Source of the DNA: Nageia nagi
Taxonomy: Eukaryota; Pinophyta
Direction of reading: 5' to 3'
Assembly (NCBI GenBank): GCA_050084985.1
Contig: JBITNC010000002.1
Coordinates: forward strand, 1,860,001 to 1,924,000
Length of the DNA stretch: 64,000 nucleotides
The first letter of the stretch is position 1, and each line of letters starts with the position of its first letter. The notes under the pieces were generated by a model that had not been told where the DNA came from, did no database searches, and saw nothing but the letters and a program-made list of their open reading frames with translations. Shown one piece after another: positions 25,741 to 36,590 of the stretch. A program made the translations under genes and the position numbers.

Positions 25741-27276
25741 AATTAGGTGATGTCGATCCAGTATCTAATCCATAGCATAAATATAGCAGGAACTGGTCCC
25801 ATCATGCAGCGGGCGAGGCTGACGAGATAAACTTAGATGAACGGGGTTCAAACGAGACTTCGATCAATGATTACCTGGCTCAATCCATTTCTTGAACGAT
25901 CGGGAAGGAATGAGGGGTCAGAGAAACCATCATAATTGGAGATTCAAGCTTGGTAGATATTCTTTCCTCCAACACCTTTCTCCTAGAAGTGGGTGTATGT
26001 GGATAAGGACCTTCTGAGGATAGAGCAACTTGATCCGATCGATAGCCGATGCTGCATTATAGATACAACTCCAACTCATTGATACATATATAATAGACTC
26101 GATCTTGACCTGGGGGAACAGGGAGAGAGCCACATGGGATGAATGAGCGGGATTAACTCTGGAACCTCCCATGGTTCCAAAACCACCTCCTCTTCATTCG
26201 GGTGGGGCTTACGTTGTCTCAACTCCCTTTCCCTACCTGGGGAAGATGCGGAGCAGAACTCTTAAGGCTTTTTGAAACTCCCAAATGTGATGGGATGATC
26301 CCTGAATCGAAAACCTTTCTCATGTACATGAATAGGGAAGCATCCCGGGGTTACTGGGTCATTCACTGAGGTTCATTCTTCAGCCCTGATGGGTAGAATA
26401 ATGGTTTGAATGAGGAAGAACGAACATGGCACTCGTTCCTCGTCGCTCCCCAGTTCCTCTCTTCCCCCCCAGTGACTCCATGGGAGTTTGTACCTCTCTC
26501 ACATTGTTCGATCGATACCATCCAATTCGGTAGAGTGCAACCTATTTGGTAGAGTGCAACCTATTCGGTAGAGTGCAACACGTGGAAATAAGCCGATGTG
26601 GTTGATACGTCTATGCTTCTCGCTACGGGAAGGGAAACACTACCTCACTCCTCTGTTGGAGAGGGGAAAATAATTCATTTGTAAACCTATATATTCTATA
26701 CGTTACAACAACTTCCCATTATTCGAGGTCGAGCTCTTTATTCCTTATTTCATTATCTACCGATACGGGCAAGTTCTTAATAGCTAGCAGTCCAACCTCT
26801 GCTTTCCCTTTTACTAGTAGGCCATAGAACATGCATCTTTCTCTTATCCCTTTCGATAAAAAAGCTCTATTTCCCGTTTGAGAAATGATATTTCTAGTTT
26901 CTAGATAGTAATTCGCTCGTCCATTCCACGAGAATCTCCCCTTATAGAAGTATCAACGGTTTAGATCCAGGTGCTACTTGGTTCAACGGGTAGGCGTCAT
27001 CAATCAGTTGCAGTTCGATTCCAGACGAACATGCGGTAAAGAGGAAGCTTACTGGCGGGAGAAGAATGGAGATGCCTCTTGCCGTCTGAGAGCACTGGAG
27101 CATGGGGAGATAATGGAGGCTTGGAGGGCTGGGGAAAGAGAGAGGGGTGGAGCGCAACCAAGCCCTGCCTAGCGCTTGGGACCCGAGAAACCTAACTAGT
27201 GCCTCGACCCGACCAATAGGAGTAATAAGGGACACCCGCACTCACTGAGTGTTTTCTCTCCATCCACCCATGGAGG
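25741..27276. other. GC-rich foreign DNA, probably organellar (NUMT-like), inside the Copia leader
   Basis: Base composition changes abruptly at both ends: AT-rich leader outside, roughly balanced GC inside. The segment has the look of plant mitochondrial intergenic DNA: many short G/C runs, CTTTCC/GGGAAGGGA motifs, a 19-bp tandem repeat and no codon structure. I recognise no mitochondrial gene in it, so the organellar origin is an inference. The younger element lacks this DNA, so it was added to this copy or its lineage. Frames at 26942-27241 (minus) and 25930-26172 (minus) cross it and resemble no known protein. The edges abut poly-T/poly-A runs, with no clear target duplication. Confidence 0.5.
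26525..26581 (+). repeat. Three tandem copies of a 19-bp unit
   Basis: ATT(C/T)GGTAGAGTGCAAC(CT/AC) begins at 26525, 26544 and 26563, with one difference in the second copy and two at the end of the third. It lies within the GC-rich insert. Short exact tandem repeats of this kind are common in gymnosperm mitochondrial DNA. Confidence 0.85.
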
Positions 27277-27618
27277 GAAAAAAAATTATCTTCTCCATAA
27301 GATAGAAAAAAAAATTCCTCAACTTAATTTTTGTATACTATCCTCTTAAATAATGAGCAAATAAGCAATTTGTAAAAAAAAGCTATTCACAAAAGAGGTT
27401 AGTATCAAAAATTGTTAATCATATTTAGCTCAACATATAGCACACAATATGTTAGTAGTAAAATACAATTATTCAATAATTAACCAAGAAGGTAAAAAAT
27501 GTATACCTTCTATTATGTTTTACCTCAACAAAGTAAGAAGATGAGAAATGGAGACCTCCAAATTGAAGAAGTTTCAAAGAATGTTGAAGGAGCTTCCACA
27601 CCAAGCTTTGATACCAAT
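27277..27618 (-). other. Distal leader and primer-binding site of Copia copy 1
   Basis: The primer-binding site is the complement of 27605-27616 (TGGTATCAAAGC on the minus strand), one base off the initiator-Met tRNA complement TGGTATCAGAGC. It lies 2 bases after the 5' LTR. A splice-donor-like GAGGTAAAA lies about 100 bases further in (complement of about 27517-27525); the younger copy has the same motif at 48791-48799. Confidence 0.8.
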
Positions 27619-28107
27619 TGAAGGAATTAGTTCTACACTAATCCTCAAGGTCCAAGACTATAGGAAACTTAATCATTCAACATCTACAAGCTAATAACAC
27701 CATTCACATAAGATAACACCAATATAAGTGGTTCCTCCCTCCTTGGGAGTACATCCACAACTAGATCTAAATTCTCAAACTATGCACCCTCTTACTACAA
27801 TTCCTTTCTCTCCTACACAAACTAGTAGAGTAATCTTACTCAAAATCTAAGTGATATTACAAGAGAAGAGGCCCTCTATTTATAACATGAGAGCACCTCC
27901 CTAACCTCCCTTTAACCCAAGGGTAAGGTTAGGGTTACAATAAATATATTACCTAACTTTAACTTACCAACTAACCACATGGTAAGGTCAAAGTTTACAT
28001 AATAAAGAATTCAATTAATCCCTTAAGGTATCTAAATATCCTTTAAGTGATTAATTGAATTTACAAGGAGTTTAGATATTCACAATATTTCATTACAAAT
28101 TCTAAAA
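27619..28107 (-). repeat. 5' LTR of Copia copy 1
   Basis: It is 489 bp, exactly the length of the partner LTR at 19035. The terminal base pair is mutated: the plus strand ends TCTAAAA where the partner has TCTAACA, so the element's first dinucleotide is TT instead of TG. The TATA box is at the complement of about 27874-27886. The target duplication ATTAT follows at 28108-28112. Confidence 0.95.
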
Positions 28108-28112
28108 ATTAT

Positions 28113-31009
28113 GAATATCATTATATGTTTGTTTAATATCTCTATAAAATACGCAGATAAAGAGAAAATGAGTTTAATCTTCTATAGCATTTATGTTATA
28201 AAACTTACAAATTCTTAAATTATGTTATAAAACTTACAATACAAAACATAATACAATGCAATCCATTACCAACACTACCTTTAGGTGTTTTGGTATTTGG
28301 ATTCATTGCAACAATAAAGGTTCATAGTATTTTAGGTATCACCCATCTAACTATAGTACTATACAGTTCATGTGAATTAGTATTTAATTTTGCTAGCATA
28401 AGTTTCTTTTGAGATTGATAATCTTATATGGGTAGGATGGATGTTCAAATTTTGGGTTAATGGGTTAATGATGTTTCTGTAGTAGGCTAGTTTTATTTTA
28501 TTTTTGATATTATCATCACTCTAAAATGTTGCTATATAGATAGATATATAGTTTTTAATATTCTTTTAAACCCATTGGTTTGTAGGACCTATCAAAGTTT
28601 GTCTATAAGTATATCAATTAAGTATTTAAATGATTGTTTCTCATATAAATAAAAATATTGAACAATGCATAAATATTCCAAGAAAATTAAGAATATATTC
28701 CCAAGGACAATTGGCCACAACCACTCACAACCCACCCAGTAAAAATAAATCGTTAAAATAAAATTCTAGAACCAAATCAAGTACAATAATGATGATGTTT
28801 GTCAAAGCCTCCAAACACTAACTTTTCATTCATGTTTGACAAAAAAAATTACGAAAGAAAGAAAGCAAGCAAGAAAGAAATTTTTATTAACGTCCGCAGG
28901 AGACCAAGAGCGATCTATGGGACGACTGTAGGGAGTACATTGTATCACTCTTAGTGGGATGAGCCCAACTTACTTGCTCATATGAAATCATAAATAATTT
29001 ATGATCTAATTAATCATGTATTCACTAAATCATTTATAAATCTATTAACATTAGATAATCTTTGAGATGCAAATATGCATGAAACATAATAACCTTAAGA
29101 GTACTAATAATAGTTTAGCATGCACTATCATACAAGATGAAGTGATGTTAATGATACAATCAAATCAATTATTAAAAATAATTTTTTGGTCCAATTTTTA
29201 AGAAATAAATCTAAACAATTTATGAGAAATTGATTTGTAAATCTAAAATGTTCAAATACATAATTGCATCGAAGAGTCTTGTAATAATAAATAAATTAAA
29301 TTAATTACTTAAATTAAAACAACCAAGATCAAATGCATGAGAGTGAAGAAGAAAATGAAAAATACATTCAAGTTATATTTTAGAGTTAAGGAAACAACTT
29401 ACTAAAATAAGTATATATGGAATTGAATTTGATCAAAGTATTTGATATGAATTTTTTAATGAGGGAACTAAGGTTTTTAACCTAATGTAAGCATAAAACA
29501 TGAAGAAATTATTTCATTTTCATGATGGATTTTTTTTTGGAGATTTTAGAGCTCTTACACTCTATACACAATGGTAATTTATGACTTTGGTAACTCATAA
29601 GCACACATGTTCATCACAATGATATAATGAGGTAAAACTATAGACAATTAGGCATAGTATAACATGTAAGGGTCTTTGGAAAAGTTAATTTTATTTTTTA
29701 ATGCTTAACTTTTAGCCTTGAAAATTACATTTAGGTAACAATGATGGAAATGATTTTATCTTCAATAATATTATTTTTTCTTAGTTTAGGTTTATTTTTT
29801 ATTATAAATGTTTTATATTCTTACATTATAATGCTTGTAAGATTAACACTTGAGTGATTTTCTTTCTTATGTGATTATACAATATTTCTTATGTGATAAA
29901 ATGTGTTATAGATTGGGGGTTTTAGACCTCGTGGGATTATACGATATTGCTTGAATGTTGGTGATTGATTCGGATAAGGAACTACTTAGGACATTAGTCA
30001 AGAAATAGTATTCAAAATTGAATATCTTCCATTATAAGAGATCTTACGAACTTCAACTAAGGGGAGGTAAGTAACCACACATGTATCATTAGATAATAAT
30101 TTTAGGGAGATTACTTAGTTTTACATTTAAAATTTTAAAAATTTAGAAAGGTACTAAATTTTATGGAGGTAGGTGGCCTTGAATTTTAAAAAAAATTCAA
30201 TCATTTTCTCTTCTTCCTTATGTTTGATGGGCTAAGCTTCTATTCCATCACAGGTCTCAATTTGGAATACCCTAATTATTTTGATCTTTATAAATGTTTT
30301 GATTATTTTTATGTTATGTCAATCAAAGTTGGTATTCCTCTTTCATTCCATTTTCTTGAAAGAATGATTAGATCAAATTAGGCTTGTTTTAGATTGAAGC
30401 CATGATACCCTAAGGCTAGACCTAAGGTTTTGATACAAGTAGTATCTAGGATTTGAAGAGGGGAAATAAAGGATTCAGGTTCATCAAATTATAGACATAA
30501 AGAGAAAATAATATATTAAACTAAATACATTTAAATCATGCCTATTATAGAAAACAAAAAAATTCCAAATTGCCTTCAAGAATTACAAAAGTAAAACAAA
30601 ATCATAGATAAAATGATGAATAAATTTTAAATATGAAATGTAGAAGTATAAAGTTTATGCATATGGAAGCTAGATCTTTTTAATAAATCTTTTTATAATA
30701 TCAACTCCACCATTATAATAGATCAAATACTTTTTAAAAATTAAATTTAAACATTTTGATTTTTATAATTTTTCAAAAATAAAATCATTAAACCACTTGA
30801 ATTTCATTATAAAAAATTACCCATTTAATTAATTCAACTTCAATGGGCAAGTGAGATGTTCAACAAAACTAAACTAGCTATTACAACCTTGTGCAATGGG
30901 TATGCCATGGATAATTAGTATTATTATAATTTTTTAAAAATCTTATTACTATTATTTTTAATATTATATATATATATATATATATTTGGAGGGAACCATT
31001 AACATTTTC
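28113..31009 (+). other. AT-rich intergenic DNA with dispersed repeats
   Basis: No gene is supported. Three repeats can be named: a SINE fragment (28858-28970); a block at about 29690-29860 that recurs twice in 33190-33420 (ACTTTTAGCCTTGAAA and ATCTTCAATAATA blocks); and a block at 30250-30440 that recurs at 37190-37390 (TTTGGTATTCCTCTT and AGATTGAAGCCATGATA blocks). A (TA)n microsatellite lies at about 30965-30985. Confidence 0.55.
28858..28970 (-). mobile_element. 5'-truncated tRNA-derived SINE
   Basis: The sequence matches the body of the SINE at 58666-58825: AGAGCGATCTATG, GTA(G/A)GGAGTACATTGTATC and CTCTTAGTGGGAT. It ends in an A/G-rich (GAAA)(GCAA) tail on the + strand. The tRNA-like head with its B box is missing, as expected for a truncated reverse transcript. 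Confidence 0.65.
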
Positions 31010-31200
31010 TCCACTATTCTTTGATGTAATATCGGTACGAACATCCATCAAGGCATAGTTGAAAATGGTTTTACATACAAAACATTGAAATGCATTGTCA
31101 TCTAATAATTGCAATGGTTATGATAAATGCATGATGTAGACTCCTGAAAGTGACTGGAATACAATAAAAAATGCACATTTGCGTAGAAAAATAAAAGACT
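31010..31200 (+). pseudogene. PPR remnant F, weak
   Basis: GIVENGFTYKTLKCIVI and a following NNCNGYDKCM-like stretch resemble the VENGFALNVMVVN and DKMHD segments of the other PPR relics, with frameshifts. It is followed by an ACCATGGATGGT block similar to the one downstream of fragments B and D, which supports the assignment. Confidence 0.35.
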
Positions 31201-31274
31201 TAGATGATTTCAAGAAGGTGTTAAGGCGAATGTGAACCATGGATGGTGAGAATGAAGTTCGAAGCCTCAATGTT

Positions 31275-31790
31275 TGTTAGAAAGTATAATGCATTATTGT
31301 AAGGTTTTTGTAATGTTCATCTTTGTAAATTCACTAATATGTAATGGTATCATTAAATACCTTAAGTATTTAAGTGAATATGATAATGTAACTTGTCTTA
31401 CACTCCATCTCGTGAGCATGCCCCTTGGGTAAAAGGGAGTTGCATGTCATGCCTTTGTACATTAGTTAAAAGAATGATCCAAAGGGGGATTTTGGCCTAT
31501 AAATAGAAGGCCCCCTCTTTGAGATCATACATCAATTTGAGAAGCAAAGTTATGCTCTAGGATAGTGATTAGGAGATGAAGTTAGGAGCATTGTAAGAGA
31601 GTTAACTTTGTGAATGAAGTAAGATCTTGTTAGTGGATATACTCCTAGTTGGAGGAACCACTTTATATCTTGAGTCACTTTGTGAGATTGTTTATGCTTG
31701 AGTTTTGATGTTAGAGTGAGCTTCCATGTGATCTTGGTAGTTTAGGATTGTGTTCTTTATAGTTTAATCCCTTCATTTGGTATCTAGCGA
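31275..31790 (+). mobile_element. Orphan 5' LTR and primer-binding site of a related Copia element
   Basis: The LTR is 31275-31775 (501 bp). It starts TGTTAGAAAG, has a TATA box in GCCTATAAATAGAAGGCC (about 31496-31513), a GGAGGAACCAC block, and ends AATCCCTTCA. It is followed directly by TTTGGTATCTAGCG, a damaged initiator-Met primer-binding site. The same landmarks, in the same order, are in both other Copia elements here, but overall identity is low. No gag-pol follows and no second LTR is seen, so most of this element has been deleted. Confidence 0.75.
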
Positions 31791-33679
31791 TACCTTGCAA
31801 AAAGAAGATTCAAAATCCTAGTGCAAGAAATGAATTGAGCCAAGTGACAGATTTGTTCCTTAATTAACCAACTTGAAATCAATAATAAATAGAAATTTTA
31901 GATTATCATCATACTAAGAGGTCTATGAAATGTAGCACAAGAGATCACCAAACAAATAATTATCATGACACATTGTAGATTAGGTAATTTTCCTAAAACA
32001 TCAACTATTTGGTAAAAGCGTAGGTTGTTGACCCCAAAACAGGACCCTAAATGATTAACAAAACATATTCTCACATTACACAAAGGTACAACCATGTCTA
32101 TAACCCTAAATAGATATCCAAAAATAACATAAAATAAGAAAATCATAAATAAGCTAAAAGATTAAACAAATACACTCAAACAATTGGAGAAATTTAAGGA
32201 ACATACTTATGCGAGCATTGCTTTGGTAAATTTTTAGAAAAGGGCCACTGCCTCGACACTATTGATCCTTTCATACTTGTTCAAATTCACCCTCCCAAAG
32301 TAATTATCGAACATATCCATATTCGCCATTGTAAAAAACTTTTCCCTCATCAAAACCGCCATTCCAGGGTCAAGGAGAGTGGAAAGGTAGTATAACTTTT
32401 TCCTTGCAACATGTTCATCGGAGAGAACGATCTTCACCTTTTCCCTACTTTCTCCATAGCCTGAACCTTATGCAATGTGTTGAGTATAAGTAATATTATT
32501 TTTATTATTAATATTGTTGTAATTATTTATTTTATAAGTATAATTATTTTCTTATTATTATTAATATTTTAATTAGAATTTATGATTATTATTATTATTA
32601 TTGTTATTTTTATGATTATGATTATTATTGCTTTTATGATTTTTTTTTTTTCTTTTTTTTGTTATTATTAACTATCTTACGCAAAACTTTTAATCATGAA
32701 AAAATTTTCAACTATTTTCTATCAACTCCTCTACCACTTTATGATTTTAAATAATTAAAATTTAAAAATAATATAATAATAATAAAATTAATATAATTAC
32801 AATACAAAATTTAAATAATGATAAAAATAATATTTTTACATAATTAAAATACAAATATAAATTGTAATTATTGAATATGAAATAATACCTTCTCACTTAT
32901 CTTCTAGTATTTGTTCTGCATCTCTATCCCTCCTTTGTCCACCATAATGAATGTGGGAACAAAAAGTAATTCCTGTCCAAAAGGTAAAGAAGTAATAAGT
33001 ACATATGGGGCTTAACATTATTCCGATTCAACCAGAAATGTACTGGATAAGAAGCACGAATGCATGTGGGACTAATAACATTTACTATCCAAAGTACTTT
33101 CCACCAAGAGAGGAAGTGGGTGGCTACTCTTAATAAGTGAATACATCGTCCACCCGCTAGACTGCCTGTATGGTCGCCAAAATAATGTATTTAATACTTT
33201 AACTTTTAGCCTTGAAAGTAAGATTTAGTTAACAAGAATAGATGTACTATTATTGAAAGAATAGATGTACTATTATCTTCAATAATAGTAATTTTTCTTA
33301 GTGTAAGTTTGTTCTTTATTATTATAAATATGTTACATTAGATGCACTACAATCTTCAATAATTATATTTTTTCTTAATGTAGGTTTTTTTAATTATTAT
33401 AAGTGTTATATTCTTAAATTGTAATAAGAAAGCAAGCGATATATGTCTCAAAGGAAATAATATTTAATTATATCAAATTAACCTAAATTAATTCAATATT
33501 AACACATTTAAATAAAATACTTAAATAAAAAATATTTTAAATAAATTGAAATGTAAAATTTATTATCTTCAATCTTTATGTTCTACCGTAGGAAAATACT
33601 TAGAGAAGATTAAGTTATTAGCTTTCAACTATCCAACTTGGTATTGGTGATATTTAGAGAAGAAGACATCATAAGAATG
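31791..33679 (+). other. Intergenic DNA, no firm gene
   Basis: A minus-strand open frame at 32234-32437 (67 codons, MKIVLSDEHVARKKLYYLST...) has a protein-like composition but I do not recognise it. 32460-32880 is nearly pure A/T with ATT runs. 33190-33420 carries two degenerate copies of the dispersed repeat at 29690-29860. Similarity to the 5' flank of the armadillo gene begins near 33680. Confidence 0.4.
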
Positions 33680-33793
33680 ATGAATTGTTCAGCTTGAGCT
33701 ATCTAAAATGGAAGGAGGATGTCTTGGGATCAATCTTCAAGCCTGCTTCGAAGTTGTTCAGCATCATATTTTGAATTGATCGAGAATACTTAT

Positions 33794-33925
33794 AAGTTAT
33801 ATTAATATTTATTGAAGTTCAATTGATCTAAGGAACAAATAATTGTAATAAGCTATTACATAGCATGTATATCTTGTACTGAGAATAAAACACGAGATAA
33901 CAAGATGAACATATGACAAACTTAT
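33794..33925 (+). mobile_element. Small 126-bp insertion with a 6-bp direct repeat
   Basis: This sequence is absent from the intact gene. ACTTAT occurs at 33788-33793 and again at 33920-33925, consistent with a target duplication. The inserted DNA (33794-33919) is AT-rich and has no clear terminal inverted repeats, so its class is uncertain; a degraded MITE is possible. Confidence 0.55.
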
Positions 33926-34505
33926 GAAACTAAGATGTTTGCTGGCAACCCATCAAAACAAAGCTAGAGGATCTCGATTGTGCATTTTTGGACATGGCAG
34001 AATGTTCTCAGGGGGCAAAAAATTCATTGGTGCGAGACCTTTTAACTGACGTGGTTTCAACCCTATGACATGTAGGTGAGTTGGTGAAGAGTTGCATGGT
34101 TGATGTACTATGGGAAGTTGCTGATGCAAAGTGACCTCGATGTGGTAGTGAGTAGCTGAATTTGCACATGTAGGATGTCAATATTTTGATCAAGAGCAAG
34201 GTTCTAGAAGTAATGTCAATAGGGTGTTCCTTATGAAGGATCTCTTAGCATGGCTTTTGAATGGGAATACGGAGCTTAAATAGAAGGCATTATTTTCACT
34301 GCTCAAGGTTATGGATGAAGATGAAGGTATTATGAGTTTTATGGTCGAGGAGGGGGATATCGGATACTTGGTGCATTTGTTGGACTCAAACATGGTTGGT
34401 ATTAGAGAGCTGGTGGTTTCGATTCTGGCCAAGGTCTGTAAGGCTAGTTTGTTTGGTGATTTGAGCATGGTGACGCTGTTGATCAGGTTGTTGGAGAGTG
34501 GGAGT

Positions 34506-34953
34506 TGTTAGTTTAACAGATTAATAATAACAAATAATCTTAAGCAAAATTACATAAAGAATTCTAAAGCATTCAAGACAAAAACAACACACAAATAAGT
34601 AGACACAACATATATCGAGGTTCACCTAGAGTGGGCTACATCCCCATAAAATTATCCAGTTCTCTTTGTATTATCCTCCAAAGGATCCTCCTACAGCAAA
34701 ATAGTTGCAGACTTCCTCTATGGAATACAATGGAACCTCACACATAAGTCTCTCATCAATTATTACAACCTAAAATTTTTGCTAATCTCAAGATGCATGA
34801 GATAATCAATCCTAATCAAGATCCACTATTTATGCCCCTATTTAGTTCTAACTAAAGTCTCTTGCAATTTAAACAAATCGTTATCCATCTAATTTTAGTT
34901 CTCAAATTAGACAAATCAGAACAAATAGTTAACTCGGGCTCAAAAACTTATCA
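34506..34953 (-). mobile_element. Solo LTR, 448 bp
   Basis: It is absent from the intact armadillo gene. The insert begins TGTTAG and ends TTATCA, so it has TG...CA ends. It is flanked by GGAGT (34501-34505) and AGAGT (34954-34958), a 5-bp target duplication with one change; the intact gene has GGAGT once. A GGGCATAAATAG TATA-like box on the minus strand (near 34830-34845) suggests minus orientation. No primer-binding site or coding DNA is present. It does not match the other LTRs in this window. Confidence 0.8.
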
Positions 34954-35866
34954 AGAGTTATATGGCCAACCAGAAGGCGATGGAGATTATGAGGGCACTG
35001 ACTTCGAATTTTGATAATGCATAGGCTATGTGCACTAATAGCAAAATTTTGACCCTTTTGAGATTTGGTAAGCACGGACCTTCGGAGCTTCTATGGGTAT
35101 ATTATTGATTTTTTGTAGTATGGAGGAGGTAAGGGGTTGTGTTACAGAGGAGGGGTGTGTTATTGGGCTAATAGATTTGATGAATTTAGGGATGATCCTT
35201 GTGCAAGAATCTATTGTCAAGTGTTTGAATTTGTTGGCTTTTGATGTTGAGAAAGCGAGAAAGATGATGGAGAGCAAAAGGGGGTTGAAGCTTTTGTTAT
35301 ATTTTTGGAATGGCAAATATTGGTCAAGCTCAGGAGGTTGCCTTAGGGTAATTCATAGTCTATCTGCATTGCCCTCTATTTCGATGTTTTTAATGCATTT
35401 TCCTTAGTTTCTAAAGCATTGGGTGTTTATTCTTAGCAATGGGCATTCCACAATTCAAAATTTGGTAGCCTCAATTATGTGTAATATAACACATGATAGG
35501 AAAATAATTCAAATTTTAGGAGAAGCAAGGTGGATTGGTTTTCTTGCTAGGATGCTTAATAGGAAGCAAAATTACTCTTAGGAAATTGCTACAAGGGCAT
35601 TGGATAAGCTTTTTCCTTCGAGGAACAATAGGAAATAGTTCATCAAGGATGACGAGGGCATGGCTTTTCTGGTTAGGTTGTTAGATCCTGGAATTGAGAC
35701 AATCAATAAGAAGTTCCCCCTTATGGTGATTGAGGTGCTTTGTGAAAGCAAGAGTTGCAGGAAAAAGGTTGTACTAGCAAGGGCTGGTGAATAACTTAGG
35801 AATTTGATGGAGATGGAAGTGGTTGGAGCAAAGTAGTTTTTGCATAAGATAGATGGAGGCAACACA

Positions 35867-36255
35867 TGGAGTTAATTATCGCCTATGTTGTTGTTGATCG
35901 ATGGGGCCTGCTAACTATCCCACAAAAATAGTTCACATGTAAATCATTAGTACTATCGATTGAGAGTGGTTTTAATGAATGGTAAGATGGTATAGCAGTT
36001 AGGAATTTGTATTGAAAATAGGTGGTTCAAGGTTTGAATCCTTGTAATCATTTTTGAAAAAAAATTAAAAAAAATCGATAAATAGACATTTTCACTATTT
36101 TTATGGGATAATCAATAATTTCGATGAGATAGTCGACTATATCTATGGGATAGTCACCTATTTTTGTGTGATAAATAACTAACTCTGTGGGATAGTCAAT
36201 GGGTCTCACAACTCACTAGTCAACTACAATGTAGGTGATAATTAACTATAATCAT
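35867..36255 (+). mobile_element. MITE-like DNA transposon with an internal tRNA-like sequence
   Basis: The 389-bp insert is absent from the intact gene and is flanked by CAACACA (35860-35866 and 36256-36262), a target duplication of at least 7 bp that suggests a class II transposase such as hAT. Its ends are inverted repeats: AGTTAATTATCGCCTA at the left and, read in reverse, AGTTAATTATCACCTA at the right. A looser match continues inward to a CTATCCCACA block. Inside, TGGTATAGCAG (about 35989) fits the Pol III A box, and GGTTTGAATCC (about 36031) fits the B box with one change. 36095-36215 contains four degenerate GGGATAGTCAA-type repeats. No transposase is encoded. Confidence 0.75.
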
Positions 36256-36590
36256 CAACACACTCCTCAAGGTGCTTAGTGGTAAATGGAGAGAGAAATT
36301 TGGAGGTAATGGGTGTATAACACTTATGATTAAATCTTTGTCAATCAATTTGCATTGACATTTCATCCATCCAATTGAACTATAGTAGTTCCTTTCAAAA
36401 GATGTTTAATACCAAAACATATATTACCACTTGGCTGTTGATTATAAAAAATACAATCACAACCTTGTAAAGAAATTGTACTTCATATTTTAGATTTTTG
36501 AAATTGAAAAAATCTATCAATATTTTTTGAATGTTTTCATTTTCCTAGTTTACTTATTTTTAATATTGATTTGGGATTAAGCATTGGCCA

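Larger units (their letters stand above)
19030..28112 (-). mobile_element. Complete but decayed Ty1/Copia retrotransposon (copy 1)
   Basis: Two 489-bp LTRs (19035-19523 and 27619-28107) bound the element. Perfect 5-bp target duplications ATTAT sit outside them (19030-19034 and 28108-28112). Reading on the minus strand, the order is 5' LTR, primer-binding site, a long leader, gag-pol (24176 down to 20276), a 3' UTR with hairpin repeats, a polypurine tract (AAGGGGGAG, complement of 19524-19532) and 3' LTR. By eye the LTRs differ at about 8 of 489 positions, mostly C/T or G/A changes. Gene order protease-integrase-RT-RNase H defines it as Copia. It is the same family as the element at 48000-55890 but in opposite orientation and older. 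About 1.5 kb of unrelated GC-rich DNA sits in its leader. Confidence 0.95.
33680..36590 (+). pseudogene. Armadillo-repeat gene copy, broken by decay and three insertions
   Basis: It is colinear with the intact gene at 60071-61810, from the ATG (33708-33710, preceded by CTATCTAAA as in CTATCTGAA) to the stop and about 200 bp of 3' flank. It is therefore a DNA-level duplication, not a retrocopy. Recognisable protein pieces are EEGDIGYLVHLLDSNMVGIR (34340-34400) and EEVRGCVTEEG-VIGLIDLMN (35118-35187). Single-base deletions and stops scatter the frame, and three insertions interrupt it (33794-33925, 34506-34958, 35867-36262). G/C to A/T changes dominate, as expected for a methylated relic. Insertion-free alignment to the intact gene gives the precise empty sites. 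Confidence 0.92.

Noticed and set aside
26955-27030. A GTTCGATTCC box suggesting a mitochondrial tRNA gene in the insert.
   Set aside because: No acceptor or anticodon stem can be paired around it by eye.
26942-27241. Open frame of 99 codons on the minus strand in the GC-rich insert.
   Set aside because: Low-complexity Pro/Ser/Leu composition typical of GC-rich non-coding DNA; no domain recognised.
32234-32437. Minus-strand open frame of 67 codons with a protein-like composition.
   Set aside because: No recognisable family, no neighbours or splice sites; kept only as a remark in the intergenic entry.
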